Positions 19,229-26,769 of a DNA stretch of 64,000 nucleotides are shown one piece after another. Position 1 is the first letter of the stretch. Every line of letters begins with the position of its first letter. This DNA is from Gemmatimonadota bacterium (GTDB lineage: Bacteria; Gemmatimonadota; Gemmatimonadetes; Longimicrobiales; Longimicrobiaceae): the NCBI GenBank assembly GCA_028287185.1, contig JAQBQD010000002.1, positions 1 to 64,000 of the forward strand, in the 5' to 3' direction. Position numbers and translations under genes: made by a program. The notes under the pieces were generated by a model that worked only from the letters and a program-made list of their open reading frames with translations, did no database searches and was not told where the DNA came from.

Positions 19229-19950
19229 GCCGAGTCCCCGTTCCCATCGTCGCGCTGGACGTGCCCGACACCGCCGCCGCCATGACCCTGCTGGACCGCA
19301 TCGGGCCGGCGGCGGGCTTCGTGAAGGTGGGCCTGCAGCTCTTCGTGTCCGAGGGCCCCGCCGTCGTCCGCGCCGTGCGGGAGCGGGGGGCGCGCGTCTT
19401 CCTGGACCTCAAGCTGCACGACATCCCCAACACCGTGGCCCGCGCGGTCGAGTCGGCCGCGAAGCTGGACGTGGAGCTCCTCACGCTGCACGCCTCGGGC
19501 GGCGCGCGCATGCTGCGGGCGGCGCGCGAGGCCGCCGGCGCACGCGGCGGCGAGGGGCCGCGCCTGCTGGCCGTGACGGTGCTCACCTCGCTGCCGGCGA
19601 CGGAGCTGCGCGACGCGTGGGGACGCGGGTCGGTGGACGTGGAGGCCGAGGCCGCGCGCCTGGCCCGGATGGCGTCGGACGCGGGGATGGACGGGGTGGT
19701 GGCGGCGGTCCGCGAGGCGGCGGCCATCCGCGCGGCGGCGGGCGAGCGCCTGCGCATCCTGGCGCCCGGCATCCGCCGCGCGGGCGACGCCGCGGGCGAC
19801 CAGGCGCGCGTCGCCACGCCGGGCCAGGCGGCCGAGGCGGGCGTGGACTACGTGGTCGTGGGACGCACGGTGACGGCGGCCGACGATCCCGCCGCCGCGA
19901 TGGACGAGGTGCTCCGCGACCTGCGCGGGCAGCCGGCGGATGCGGCATGA
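19225..19950 (+). CDS. pyrF: Orotidine 5'-phosphate decarboxylase
   Basis: A 241-residue PyrF, the last step of UMP synthesis. The opening is PIVALDVPD, the catalytic DLKLHDIPNTV (Asp-Lys-Asp array) is present, and the phosphate-binding end is VDYVVVGRTVT. Length matches short bacterial PyrF (group I). It is translationally coupled by 4-nt overlaps to the exported protein before it and the one after. Confidence 0.95.
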   Translation: MSRVPVPIVALDVPDTAAAMTLLDRIGPAAGFVKVGLQLFVSEGPAVVRAVRERGARVFLDLKLHDIPNTVARAVESAAKLDVELLTLHASGGARMLRAAREAAGARGGEGPRLLAVTVLTSLPATELRDAWGRGSVDVEAEAARLARMASDAGMDGVVAAVREAAAIRAAAGERLRILAPGIRRAGDAAGDQARVATPGQAAEAGVDYVVVGRTVTAADDPAAAMDEVLRDLRGQPADAA

Positions 19951-20396
19951 GGCGCCGCGTCCTCTCCGTCCTGCTCGCCCTCTTCATCCTTGTCGGTGGA
20001 GGACGCGCCGCGGTGGCCCAGGCCTCGCCCGCGCCGCTGCAGGCGTTCGTGGCGGACGTCGCGCGGCTGTGGGCGGCGGGCGACGCGGACGCGCTGGTGG
20101 ACCTGGCGCCGGCGGACGGGCGCATCGTGCTGGACGTGGGCGGCGGCAGCGCCGGCCCCGTGGGCCAGCGGCAGGCGGCCGCCGCGCTGCGCGCCGTCTT
20201 CGGCGGGCGGACCACGGTCTCCGTGCGGGCCGAGCGCTCCACCGTGTCCGGCGGCTCGCCCGTGAGCGGCTTCGGCGAGCTGCGCTGGGACTCGCGCCTG
20301 CGGGGAGTGTCCACGGCGCACGCCTCCGTGGTGTTCGTGGGCGTGGTGTGGGACGGCCGCGCCTGGCGCGTGCGCGAGCTGCGCATCCTGGACTGA
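19947..20396 (+). CDS. Exported NTF2-like small protein
   Basis: 149 residues with a signal peptide (VLSVLLALFILVGGGRAAVAQA). The mature domain, about 120 residues, has the pattern FVADVARLWAAGDADALVDL ... VSGFGELRWDSRLRGV ... VWDGRAWRVRELRIL, typical of an NTF2/DUF4783-like cone fold. There is no catalytic residue pattern. It overlaps pyrF by ATGA. Confidence 0.75.
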   Translation: MRRRVLSVLLALFILVGGGRAAVAQASPAPLQAFVADVARLWAAGDADALVDLAPADGRIVLDVGGGSAGPVGQRQAAAALRAVFGGRTTVSVRAERSTVSGGSPVSGFGELRWDSRLRGVSTAHASVVFVGVVWDGRAWRVRELRILD

Positions 20397-20503
20397 CCCC
20401 CTCCGCTGCGTATCCTTCGAACCAGCCGGCTTGACACCGGGGCGGCGGCGGGGCCAGCTTCACGCGCCGCCGCGGGCTTCCGCGGAGCCATCCGCGTGAA
20501 TCC

Positions 20504-21508
20504 ATGAGCCGGGTCGACTCGCTTCTCGTCGCCAAGGGCGTCCACCTCCGCACGGAGTGGGACGACTACTTCAACCTTCCCGAGCTGACCTCCCGCGGCC
20601 TCCACGTGCTGGGCGCCCTGTTCGTGGGGTGGCTGGCGTACTGGGGCCTGCGGCTGCTGCTGAAGCGCATCGAGCGCTCCATCGGCGAGCCGGACGGCAC
20701 GCTCACCGCCCACGAGCAGCGCGCGCGCACCCTGGTGGGGCTGGTGCGCAGCTTCGGGATGGTGGTGGTCGTGGTGCTGGTGCTGTTCATGGTGCTGGGC
20801 GCCCTGGGCATCGACGTGGGGCCGCTGCTGGCCGGCGCCGGCGTCGTAGGGCTGGCCGTCTCGTTCGGCGCCCAGTCGCTGGTGAAGGACATCATCAGCG
20901 GGCTGTTCATCCTGTTCGAGAACCAGTTCGGCGTGGGCGACGTGATCCGCCTGGACGCCGTGGTCTCGGGCGTGGTGGAGCGGATGACGCTGCGGATGGT
21001 GGCGCTGCGGGACACGTACGGCGTGCTCCACATCGTCCCCAACGGCGAGATCAAGCGCGTCAGCAACCTCACGCGCACCTGGGCCCGCGCCGTGATCGAC
21101 GTCACGGTCGCCTTCGACCAGGACGTGGACCGGGTGACGGCCGCCCTGCGCGCCGTGGGCCGCGACCTTGCGGCGGATCCCGCGTGGGGGCCGCTGCTGC
21201 TGGAGGAGGTGACGGTGCCGGGGGTCGAGGCGTTCACCGACGGCGGCGTGGTGGTGCGCCTGATGGCCAAGACCCTGCCGCTCAAGCAGTGGGACGTGGC
21301 CCGCGAGCTTCGCCGCCGCATCAAGTACCGCTTCGACGCGGAAGGGATCGAGGTCCCCAGCAAGCAGAGCACGCTGGTGCTGTCCGCCGGCGGCGCGGCG
21401 AACGTGGCGGCCGCCGCGAACGAGACGGCCGACCATCCCGCGCCGTCCCCGAACCCCACCGACCCATCCCCCGCGGGCGGCCCACCGACCCGAGAGGAAG
21501 CGTCGTGA
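20504..21508 (+). CDS. Small-conductance mechanosensitive channel (MscS family)
   Basis: 334 residues. Three transmembrane helices lie in the first about 120 residues, with TM3 lining the pore (LLAGAGVVGLAVSFGAQSLVKDIISG). The beta domain begins FENQFGVGDVI and has the IVPNGEI signature, and the C-terminal alpha-beta part ends near 290. A 45-residue Ala/Pro-rich tail follows. It would open on hypo-osmotic shock. A weak TTGACA at 20431 may belong to its promoter. Confidence 0.93.
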   Translation: MSRVDSLLVAKGVHLRTEWDDYFNLPELTSRGLHVLGALFVGWLAYWGLRLLLKRIERSIGEPDGTLTAHEQRARTLVGLVRSFGMVVVVVLVLFMVLGALGIDVGPLLAGAGVVGLAVSFGAQSLVKDIISGLFILFENQFGVGDVIRLDAVVSGVVERMTLRMVALRDTYGVLHIVPNGEIKRVSNLTRTWARAVIDVTVAFDQDVDRVTAALRAVGRDLAADPAWGPLLLEEVTVPGVEAFTDGGVVVRLMAKTLPLKQWDVARELRRRIKYRFDAEGIEVPSKQSTLVLSAGGAANVAAAANETADHPAPSPNPTDPSPAGGPPTREEAS

Positions 21509-21623
21509 CCGCGGCTCCCGCGAGGCGATGTAGGACCTGAACGGGCACCCTCGCCCGCCCTCGTTCCCCGGCCCCGGCACCCCGCCGCGGCCCATCGCCA
21601 TTCGCACACGTCGGGAGACCTTC

Positions 21624-23066
21624 ATGCCCCTGCGGTTCTACAACACGCTCACCAGGCGCGAAGAGGAGTTCGTCCCCCTGCGGGAAGGCCGCGTGGGGAT
21701 GTACTGCTGCGGACCTACGGTCTACGCCCCCCCGCACGTCGGCAACCTGCGCACCTTCTTCTTTGCGGACGTGCTGCACCGGTACCTGGAGTACCGGGGG
21801 TACGAGGTGCGGTTCGTGATGAACCTGACCGACGTGGACGACAAGACCATCCGCGGGGCCCTGCGCGACGGCGTGTCGCTGAAGGAGTACGGGGAGCCCT
21901 TTGTGGCCGCTCTCTTCGAGAGCCTGGACGGGCTGGGCGTGGAGCGGGCCGACCTGTATCCCCGTGCCACGGACTACGTCCCGCAGATGGTGGAGATCAT
22001 CCGGCGGCTGGAGGAGCGCGGGCTGGCGTACGAGTCGGAGGGCTCCGTCTACTACGACATCAGCCAGTTCGCCGACTACGGGAAGCTCAGCAAGGTGGAC
22101 GTCTCGGCCGGCCGCCGCGGCGAGCGGGTGGCCCACGACGAGTACGACAAGGACGACGTCCGCGACTTCGTGCTGTGGAAGGGCGCCAAGCCCGAGGACG
22201 CGCAGGTGGGCGCGGTGTGGGACACGCCCTGGGGCCCCGGTCGCCCGGGGTGGCACATCGAGTGCTCGGCGATGTCGATGCACGAGCTGGGGGAGACGTT
22301 CGACATCCACGCCGGCGGGGTGGATCTCACCTTCCCCCACCACGAGGACGAGATCGCCCAGTCCGAGGGCGCCACCGGCAAGCCCTTCGTGCGCTACTGG
22401 CTGCACGGCGAGTTCCTGCAGATGGACGGCGAGAAGATGGCCAAGTCGCTGGGCAACTTCTTCTCCCTGCAGGACCTGGTGGCGCAGGGGGTGAAGGCGT
22501 CGTCCATCCGCTACCTCTTCCTCACGGCGCACTACCGCAGCAAGCTGAACTTTACCTTCGAGGCGCTGGAGTCGGCCGAGCAGGCCGTACGGCGCGTGCG
22601 GACCACGCGCGAGCGCCTGCGGACGCACCCTGCCGTCGCCAGCCCCGGCCCAGCCGACCAGCCCGTGCTGCACCGCGCGGTGGACGCGGCGCTGGCCGGC
22701 TTCGCCGCGGCGATGGACCAGGACCTGAACACCAGCGTGGCGCTCGCCGAGCTGCACGCCCTGGTCTCCGCCACCAACGGGCGGCTGGAGGGGCTGGGGA
22801 CGGCGCCGATCAGCGAGGCCGAGCGCGACGCGGCACTGGATGCGATGGCGCGCATCGACTCCGTCTTCGGCTTCCTGCGCGTCGCCGACCGCGAGGTGCA
22901 GGTGGACGGCGGGCTCGCGGCGTGGGTGGAGGAGCGCCTGGCCGCGCGGGGGGCGGCGCGCAATGCGAAGGACTTCGCGCAGTCGGACGCCATCCGCGCG
23001 GAGCTGGCGGAGCGCGGCGTGGTGGTGGAGGACACGGCGCAGGGGCCGCGCTGGTCGCTGGCGTAG
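21624..23066 (+). CDS. cysS: Cysteinyl-tRNA synthetase
   Basis: A 480-residue class I synthetase. Motifs: MYCCGPTVYAPPHVGNLRTF (zinc Cys and the HIGH-equivalent PHVGN), GRPGWHIECSAMS, GGVDLTFPHHEDEIAQSE (zinc His and Glu) and EKMAKSLGN (KMSKS loop). The C-terminal anticodon-binding helices end AQGPRWSLA as usual. It lies directly upstream of two tRNA genes. Confidence 0.96.
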   Translation: MPLRFYNTLTRREEEFVPLREGRVGMYCCGPTVYAPPHVGNLRTFFFADVLHRYLEYRGYEVRFVMNLTDVDDKTIRGALRDGVSLKEYGEPFVAALFESLDGLGVERADLYPRATDYVPQMVEIIRRLEERGLAYESEGSVYYDISQFADYGKLSKVDVSAGRRGERVAHDEYDKDDVRDFVLWKGAKPEDAQVGAVWDTPWGPGRPGWHIECSAMSMHELGETFDIHAGGVDLTFPHHEDEIAQSEGATGKPFVRYWLHGEFLQMDGEKMAKSLGNFFSLQDLVAQGVKASSIRYLFLTAHYRSKLNFTFEALESAEQAVRRVRTTRERLRTHPAVASPGPADQPVLHRAVDAALAGFAAAMDQDLNTSVALAELHALVSATNGRLEGLGTAPISEAERDAALDAMARIDSVFGFLRVADREVQVDGGLAAWVEERLAARGAARNAKDFAQSDAIRAELAERGVVVEDTAQGPRWSLA

Positions 23067-23121
23067 GCGGCGGCGCGGGGGTGGATAAACGGGCCAGGGC
23101 AGGTTAAACTACCCGGCCTGT

Positions 23122-23194
23122 GCCACCTTAGCTCAGATGGTAGAGCACTCGATTTGTAATCGAAAGGTCGTCGGTTCGATCCCGACAGGTGGCT
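23122..23194 (+). tRNA. tRNA-Thr (anticodon TGT)
   Basis: Cloverleaf with acceptor GCCACCT/AGGTGGC, the D arm AGCTCAGATGGTAGAGC, anticodon loop TTTGTAA and T arm GTCGGTTCGATCCCGAC. The discriminator is T; CCA is not encoded. Confidence 0.95.
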
Positions 23195-23318
23195 TTCCGC
23201 TCTCTTCCAGTGGTCGGGAACGATGGAGGGGAGCGCGGGATTGCGGAGTCCGGCGGGATGTGTTTACCTTTCGGGCGCAGGGCCGCCGGTCGGCTCCGGC
23301 GGATGGGTGGATGAAGAT

Positions 23319-23391
23319 GCGGGAGTAGCTCAGTTGGTAGAGCATTAGCCTTCCAAGCTAAGGGTCGCGAGTTCGAGTCTCGTCTCCCGCT
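23319..23391 (+). tRNA. tRNA-Gly (anticodon TCC), prophage integration site
   Basis: Acceptor GCGGGAG/CTCCCGC, D arm GCTCAGTTGGTAGAGC, anticodon TCC within TTAGCCTTCCAAGCTAA, and T arm GCGAGTTCGAGTCTCGT. From position 23346 its 3' part is identical to a second copy at 58571, so the functional 3' end was supplied by the integrated element. Confidence 0.95.
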
Positions 23392-23394
23392 CTT
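23346..23394 (+). repeat. attL core (49-bp direct repeat, copy 1)
   Basis: Identical to 58571-58619. It begins TAGCCTTCCAAGC, at the anticodon arm of tRNA-Gly, and runs through the tRNA end plus TT. Confidence 0.93.
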
Positions 23395-23399
23395 CGAAA

Positions 23400-23438
23400 A
23401 CGATGCGCCGGCCTGCACTTAGCGGGTCGGCGCATCGT
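23400..23438 (+). terminator. Terminator downstream of tRNA-Gly (element-borne)
   Basis: 14-bp stem ACGATGCGCCGGCC / GGTCGGCGCATCGT with one G-U pair. It lies just inside the prophage, so it was brought by the phage together with the tRNA 3' end. Confidence 0.7.
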
Positions 23439-23450
23439 CGTTCGTGTGAA

Positions 23451-23469
23451 CAGAGCCAGAAACAGGGCC
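23451..23469 (+). repeat. Candidate integrase arm-type site, left
   Basis: CAGAGCCAGAAACAGGGCC. A 19-bp match with one difference to 58459-58477 near the other prophage end, in the same orientation. Confidence 0.5.
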
Positions 23470-23523
23470 GCGGCATTCGCTCGGGCTTACCTGTCCCTCA
23501 GATCGATTCTGGTCCGCGCCCCG

Positions 23524-23852
23524 CCGAGGGGGGACACGGTGTCACCCCTCGGCAAAGCTATGCGATCGCCATCCGATTCGGATGCGATTGCTATGCGATT
23601 GCTATGCGTCTGCCGATGCTGTTGCGATGCGTTCGGCATCCGATTCGGATAGCGAACGCTATGCGGTTGCCATCGCGGAAGCCCCTCCCAAGCCCCTTCG
23701 AAGGGGTTCCCGAACCCCTTCGATACCCTTCCGAAAGGGTTCGGGAAGGGTATCGAAGGCCCGTCCTGGCCTTCCCGCCTTTCCACGTGGAAACTAGGCT
23801 GAGGGGTGACAGGCTGTCCCCCCTACGGTCACGCCCTGTCACGCCCTGTCAC
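23524..23852. repeat. Noncoding repeat-rich and hairpin-rich left end
   Basis: The stretch 23395-23935 holds no credible gene. It contains a hairpin at 23524-23552, the 14-bp direct repeat CATCCGATTCGGAT at 23570 and 23637, a tandem 11-bp repeat GCGATTGCTAT at 23584-23605, nested inverted repeats built from AAGGGGTTC, and a 16-bp-stem inverted repeat at 23717-23759. A tandem 10-bp repeat ACGCCCTGTC is at 23831-23850. Confidence 0.65.
23780..23793. promoter_or_regulatory. Palindromic site TTTCCACGTGGAAA (copy 1)
   Basis: Perfect 14-bp palindrome. Related sites at 29641, 31642, 43654 and 52978 are also intergenic. Confidence 0.55.
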
Positions 23853-23855
23853 GAA

Positions 23856-23888
23856 GAAGGGCGGCGCCGATCACTGGCGCCGCCCTTC
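23856..23888 (-). terminator. Terminator of the small HTH gene
   Basis: 13-bp perfect stem GAAGGGCGGCGCC / GGCGCCGCCCTTC with a 7-nt loop, 48 bp beyond the stop at 23936. Confidence 0.75.
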
Positions 23889-23935
23889 GCTCCATCCTCT
23901 GCGCTGCTGGACCTCCCGTCTACCTGGCCCCCCAC

Positions 23936-24196
23936 TCACGGCACGTCGTACCGATCCCCTTCGGCGTCGCCCGTCTCAGTCGCGACCTGCCGAGCGGCAA
24001 CCCGCAACCGCTCGGCCGCTCGAAGCGACCGCTTCGCTCGCGCTTCGAGCACATCCGCGAGCTGCAGCAGGCTTCCCGGCCGCGGGTTGCGATCTCCCGA
24101 CAGCCATCCCCGGATCGCCTCACGGGTGATCCCGGCGTCTTTCGCAACAAGGGTTTGCGACAGGCCGGATTCATCTAACGCATCTCGGACGAGCAC
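23936..24196 (-). CDS. Small XRE-type helix-turn-helix regulator
   Basis: An 86-residue DNA-binding protein. The HTH is ESGLSQTLVAKDAGITREAIRGWLSGDRNPRPGSL, a classic lambda-repressor-like five-helix core, followed by an Arg/Ala helix. A GTG start at 24196 is chosen: it has a GGAGG site 7 nt upstream and gives exactly the HTH domain. Its promoter (TTGACT-18-TACTAT) lies about 50 bp upstream, facing a rightward promoter. It probably controls its own gene and the cargo operon. It has its own terminator. Confidence 0.82.
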   Translation of the reverse strand: MLVRDALDESGLSQTLVAKDAGITREAIRGWLSGDRNPRPGSLLQLADVLEARAKRSLRAAERLRVAARQVATETGDAEGDRYDVP

Positions 24197-24243
24197 CGGG
24201 ATTCCCTCCGTGTTCGGATTCAGGACCCACCCCCTATGCTCGT

Positions 24244-24273
24244 ATAGTAGAGACTTGTACCCATAATAGTCAA
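24244..24273 (-). promoter_or_regulatory. Leftward promoter of the HTH gene
   Basis: TTGACT, 18-bp spacer, TACTAT on the minus strand. The spacer contains CTATTATGGGTACA, repeated in inverted orientation at the rightward promoter. Confidence 0.6.
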
Positions 24274-24302
24274 CAAGGCTGTAGATATAGCCAGCAAGCC
24301 CC

Positions 24303-24330
24303 TTGACGGGTGAAATTAGTTGGCTATTTT
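24303..24330 (+). promoter_or_regulatory. Rightward promoter toward the cargo genes
   Basis: TTGACG, 16-bp spacer, TATTTT. The -10 box lies within CTATTTTGGGTACA, which matches the element in the opposite promoter at 12 of 14 or more positions, suggesting a shared operator. Confidence 0.5.
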
Positions 24331-24484
24331 GGGTACAGAAGGTCGAAACGACGAACGGCACCGGACCCCTCGCAAGGAATCCCGGTGCCGCCCGTGAGAC
24401 GAATGAGCCGAAGCCCGCCCGCTGTCCGTGCAACATGGGCCGCGCGAGCGACGGGGTCAAGGAACCCGAACGCGGAGAGAACCC

Positions 24485-24769
24485 ATGCAGAGCACGCGCA
24501 AGCCCTACAACGACCGCGTCGGCTACTTCGCCAGCATGCGCAGCGGTCCCACCAGCTCCGACGGGCGTGGATGGGTGGTGATCTACGACGCCGCGGCGGC
24601 CGGGATCGATACGGACGGGTGCCGATACGCGGTCGTCTGCGAGACGCACAGCACCGTGTCGGGAGTCCAGGGCGAGCGGCTGGCCCGCAAGACCATGCAC
24701 GCGCCCGCGTCGTTCTGCGAGGCGTGCGCGGCGTCGGACGGCGTGCACCAAACCGAGTGGGAGGGCTGA
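24485..24769 (+). CDS. Small cysteine-containing prophage protein, 94 residues
   Basis: Starts MQSTRKPYNDRVGYFASM after a GGAGAGAA ribosome site; a longer frame upstream is less likely. Cys/His pairs in RYAVVCETHSTVSG and APASFCEACAASDGVH suggest a small metal-binding fold of the kind seen in phage and actinobacterial hypothetical proteins. It is the first gene right of the divergent promoters and is followed 4 nt later by the next gene. Function unknown. Confidence 0.65.
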   Translation: MQSTRKPYNDRVGYFASMRSGPTSSDGRGWVVIYDAAAAGIDTDGCRYAVVCETHSTVSGVQGERLARKTMHAPASFCEACAASDGVHQTEWEG

Positions 24770-24773
24770 GACG

Positions 24774-25070
24774 ATGCCGACCAGCGTGAGCGCGGCCGCT
24801 CCCCGCGAAGCCGGCTGGTACCGCCAGCGCGCCCGTGGCGCGCCGGCGTGCCACTCATGCGGCGCGCAGCCGGCCGAGGGTGCCATCATCCGACGGTACT
24901 GGACGGGGTGGGCGTTCACCGCAACGGAGTGCGCCGTCTCGCACGCTCTCCCGATCCGGGGCATCCTGGCCCGCAACGCGTCCCCCGCTGGGGGTTACAC
25001 CGCGCCTGATAAAGACTTGGCCGTTGCCGTGCGGTGTCCCGCGACGACGCGGGGTGGAGTGCCCGCATGA
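24774..25070 (+). CDS. Hypothetical protein, 98 residues, with CxxC pair
   Basis: ATG with a GGGAGG site. The N-terminal half has APACHSCGAQPAEGAIIRRYW, a possible zinc knuckle; the C-terminal half is Ala/Arg-rich and low in information. Its stop overlaps the start of the next gene by ATGA, which supports it being real. Function unknown. Confidence 0.55.
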   Translation: MPTSVSAAAPREAGWYRQRARGAPACHSCGAQPAEGAIIRRYWTGWAFTATECAVSHALPIRGILARNASPAGGYTAPDKDLAVAVRCPATTRGGVPA

Positions 25071-26329
25071 GCTTCGTGCGAGACACGGCGTCTAAAGTAT
25101 TGCGCGCGGGTACGCCTTCCCGCATGATTGAGGGTGCCGCCGCGAAGGCGACACCCCGCCGACGCATCTCCACAGGCCCGCGACCGCCGATCCTCCCCGC
25201 CCCCGCTCCCCAGCTTTTCGCCGCACCGGGTCCGCGGCGCATCCCAAGCTTCGCCCTGCTATGCACAGGTGAAGGGCCGCGCCTTGTTCTGGAGGAAGCG
25301 CCGGCCGCTGTCGCGCTCGCGTGCTGGCAGCTCGCACAGGACGCGGCCACGTACGCAACAGCGGACCCGGACGCTCGGCCCGTGCTCTTCGCCTCGCCTC
25401 CGTTGTGGCCGCTCGATGCGCCCGACTGGACGGCGCCGGCACACGCGATCGCGGCCGGGATCGCGACCCAGGACGGCGCGGCCGTGGCCGCCGCCGCTGG
25501 CCTGCTGAGTGAACGCGCCGAAGCGCACGGGCTTTTCGCGACGGCGGTTGTGATGGCTGAGGTTGCGGCGCTCCTGACTCCAGAGGATGCCGTGCGCGCC
25601 CTTCGAGTGGCGACTCTCGCTCGCGATCGCGGGCACCACGTGGCCGCGGAGTGGTGGGGGCTACGCGCGGCCGCCCGAGCCCGCCGGTGCGGCGACTGGC
25701 TCACGACGGTTCATGGGTATGCCAGGGCGGCCGACGCGATGCAGGCCCGCGGGGCGTACACTACGGCGGCGCGAGTTCGGCGGCGGGAGTTCGCTGCGGC
25801 GCGCCGGACAGGCTCACCCACGGTTCTCGCTCGCGCGGCGCACTCCCGGTTCGTCGCAGCCGTCTTTGTTCGCGACTGGACGGCGGCTGATCGGTGGGCC
25901 GGCCTGGCGCTCCGCTTGTACTCAGCCGGCGATGCGAGGCTTCCGGCGCTCGCGCACGACGTGGCGTGGCTCGCGATCCAGCGGGGCCGCTTCGCATCCG
26001 CGCTGCCAGTTCTGCGGAGCCTACTCGCAGTGTCTTTTGAACCAGCGGACCGGCTCCGCCTGGCGGTGAACGTTGCGCGGGCGGCGGCTCCGTTGAGACT
26101 GCGTGCGGAATACGAGCGAGCTGTGCGGGAAGCATTTGCTGCGCTTGATTCCTTGGCTTACGGCGGTGAGGCCGCGTCCGCGCTTGCGGCTTTGGCTGAG
26201 GCGGCCTGCCTGGAGGGGGAGACTTCGAGCGCCCGTCTTTGGGCTGGTCAAGCACTCACACTCGCAACCGCCCGCGGCGACGCCGAGTCGAAAGCGACAG
26301 CGCGGGCGGTTCTAGGGCGCCTCGACTAG
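25067..26329 (+). CDS. Helical-repeat (TPR-like) regulator-type protein, 420 residues
   Basis: From about residue 100 it is a chain of Ala-rich antiparallel helices resembling degenerate tetratricopeptide repeats, for example EAHGLFATAVVMAEVAALLTPEDA, HHVAAEWWGLRAAARARRCGDW and QRGRFASALPVLRSLLAV. Such solenoids form the ligand-sensing part of many HTH-TPR regulators, but no DNA-binding domain is present here. The separate HTH gene at 23936 may supply it. The ATG at 25067 overlaps the previous stop and follows GGGGTGGAG. Its stop overlaps the stop of the opposing lipoprotein gene. Confidence 0.65.
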   Translation: MSFVRDTASKVLRAGTPSRMIEGAAAKATPRRRISTGPRPPILPAPAPQLFAAPGPRRIPSFALLCTGEGPRLVLEEAPAAVALACWQLAQDAATYATADPDARPVLFASPPLWPLDAPDWTAPAHAIAAGIATQDGAAVAAAAGLLSERAEAHGLFATAVVMAEVAALLTPEDAVRALRVATLARDRGHHVAAEWWGLRAAARARRCGDWLTTVHGYARAADAMQARGAYTTAARVRRREFAAARRTGSPTVLARAAHSRFVAAVFVRDWTAADRWAGLALRLYSAGDARLPALAHDVAWLAIQRGRFASALPVLRSLLAVSFEPADRLRLAVNVARAAAPLRLRAEYERAVREAFAALDSLAYGGEAASALAALAEAACLEGETSSARLWAGQALTLATARGDAESKATARAVLGRLD

Positions 26330-26508
26330 TTGCCGCCGCCCATTCCGCCGATCCCGTCCCCGGGAGGCGTCGGCGGGGAGTGGGGCACGCTGTCGGCCAC
26401 GGTGCGTGTGGGGGCGGAGCGGGCCGGAGTGGTGGGGTTGTCGGAACAGGCGGCGAGGACGGCCGACAGCAGAACGGCGGACAGCACAACGCGGGCGATG
26501 GGGCGCAT
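26326..26508 (-). CDS. Small lipoprotein, 60 residues
   Basis: The signal peptide MRPIARVVLSAVLLSAVLAAC has a clear lipobox (VLAAC), so the mature protein is a lipid-anchored peptide beginning CSDNPTTPARS. It is Pro/Thr-rich and ends GGMGGGN. GGAGGC lies upstream of the ATG. It faces the TPR-like gene, the two stop codons overlapping at 26326-26329. A short surface lipoprotein in a prophage could act in superinfection exclusion, but that is speculation. Confidence 0.7.
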   Translation of the reverse strand: MRPIARVVLSAVLLSAVLAACSDNPTTPARSAPTRTVADSVPHSPPTPPGDGIGGMGGGN

Positions 26509-26535
26509 GGGTGCCTCCGAAATCTCGGGGTGAAT

Positions 26536-26562
26536 GAACGGCCGACGCCTTGTCGGCCGTTC
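26536..26562. terminator. Hairpin upstream of the lipoprotein gene
   Basis: 11-bp stem GAACGGCCGAC / GTCGGCCGTTC with a 5-nt loop. It is in a 260-bp noncoding stretch and its direction is unclear. Confidence 0.45.
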
Positions 26563-26686
26563 GCAATTTAACCCCCCGCGACACTGAAAGCACCTACTTT
26601 CGGCGAGGATGTGGATAACCATCGGAGCGCGTCGCGGAGGGGGCGCGCGGACGGAAAAGGATAGGCGGCACTTGAAGAAACACGAA

Positions 26687-26722
26687 CCCCCTTCCGTTTT
26701 GCTTGGCGGCTTCGGAAGGGGG
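26687..26722 (+). terminator. Hairpin in the leader of the three-gene operon
   Basis: Stem CCCCCTTCCG / CGGAAGGGGG with a 16-nt loop starting TTTTGC, 48 bp before the ATG at 26770. Could be an attenuator or the end of an upstream transcript. Confidence 0.4.
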
Positions 26723-26769
26723 ACGCGCCAGGGCGAACCCTGGAGGTGTCCTAACGGGACGACACTACA

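Noticed and set aside
23524-23852. CRISPR array
   Set aside because: Repeats are short, unequal, directly adjacent or nested, with no regular spacers and no cas genes in the window.
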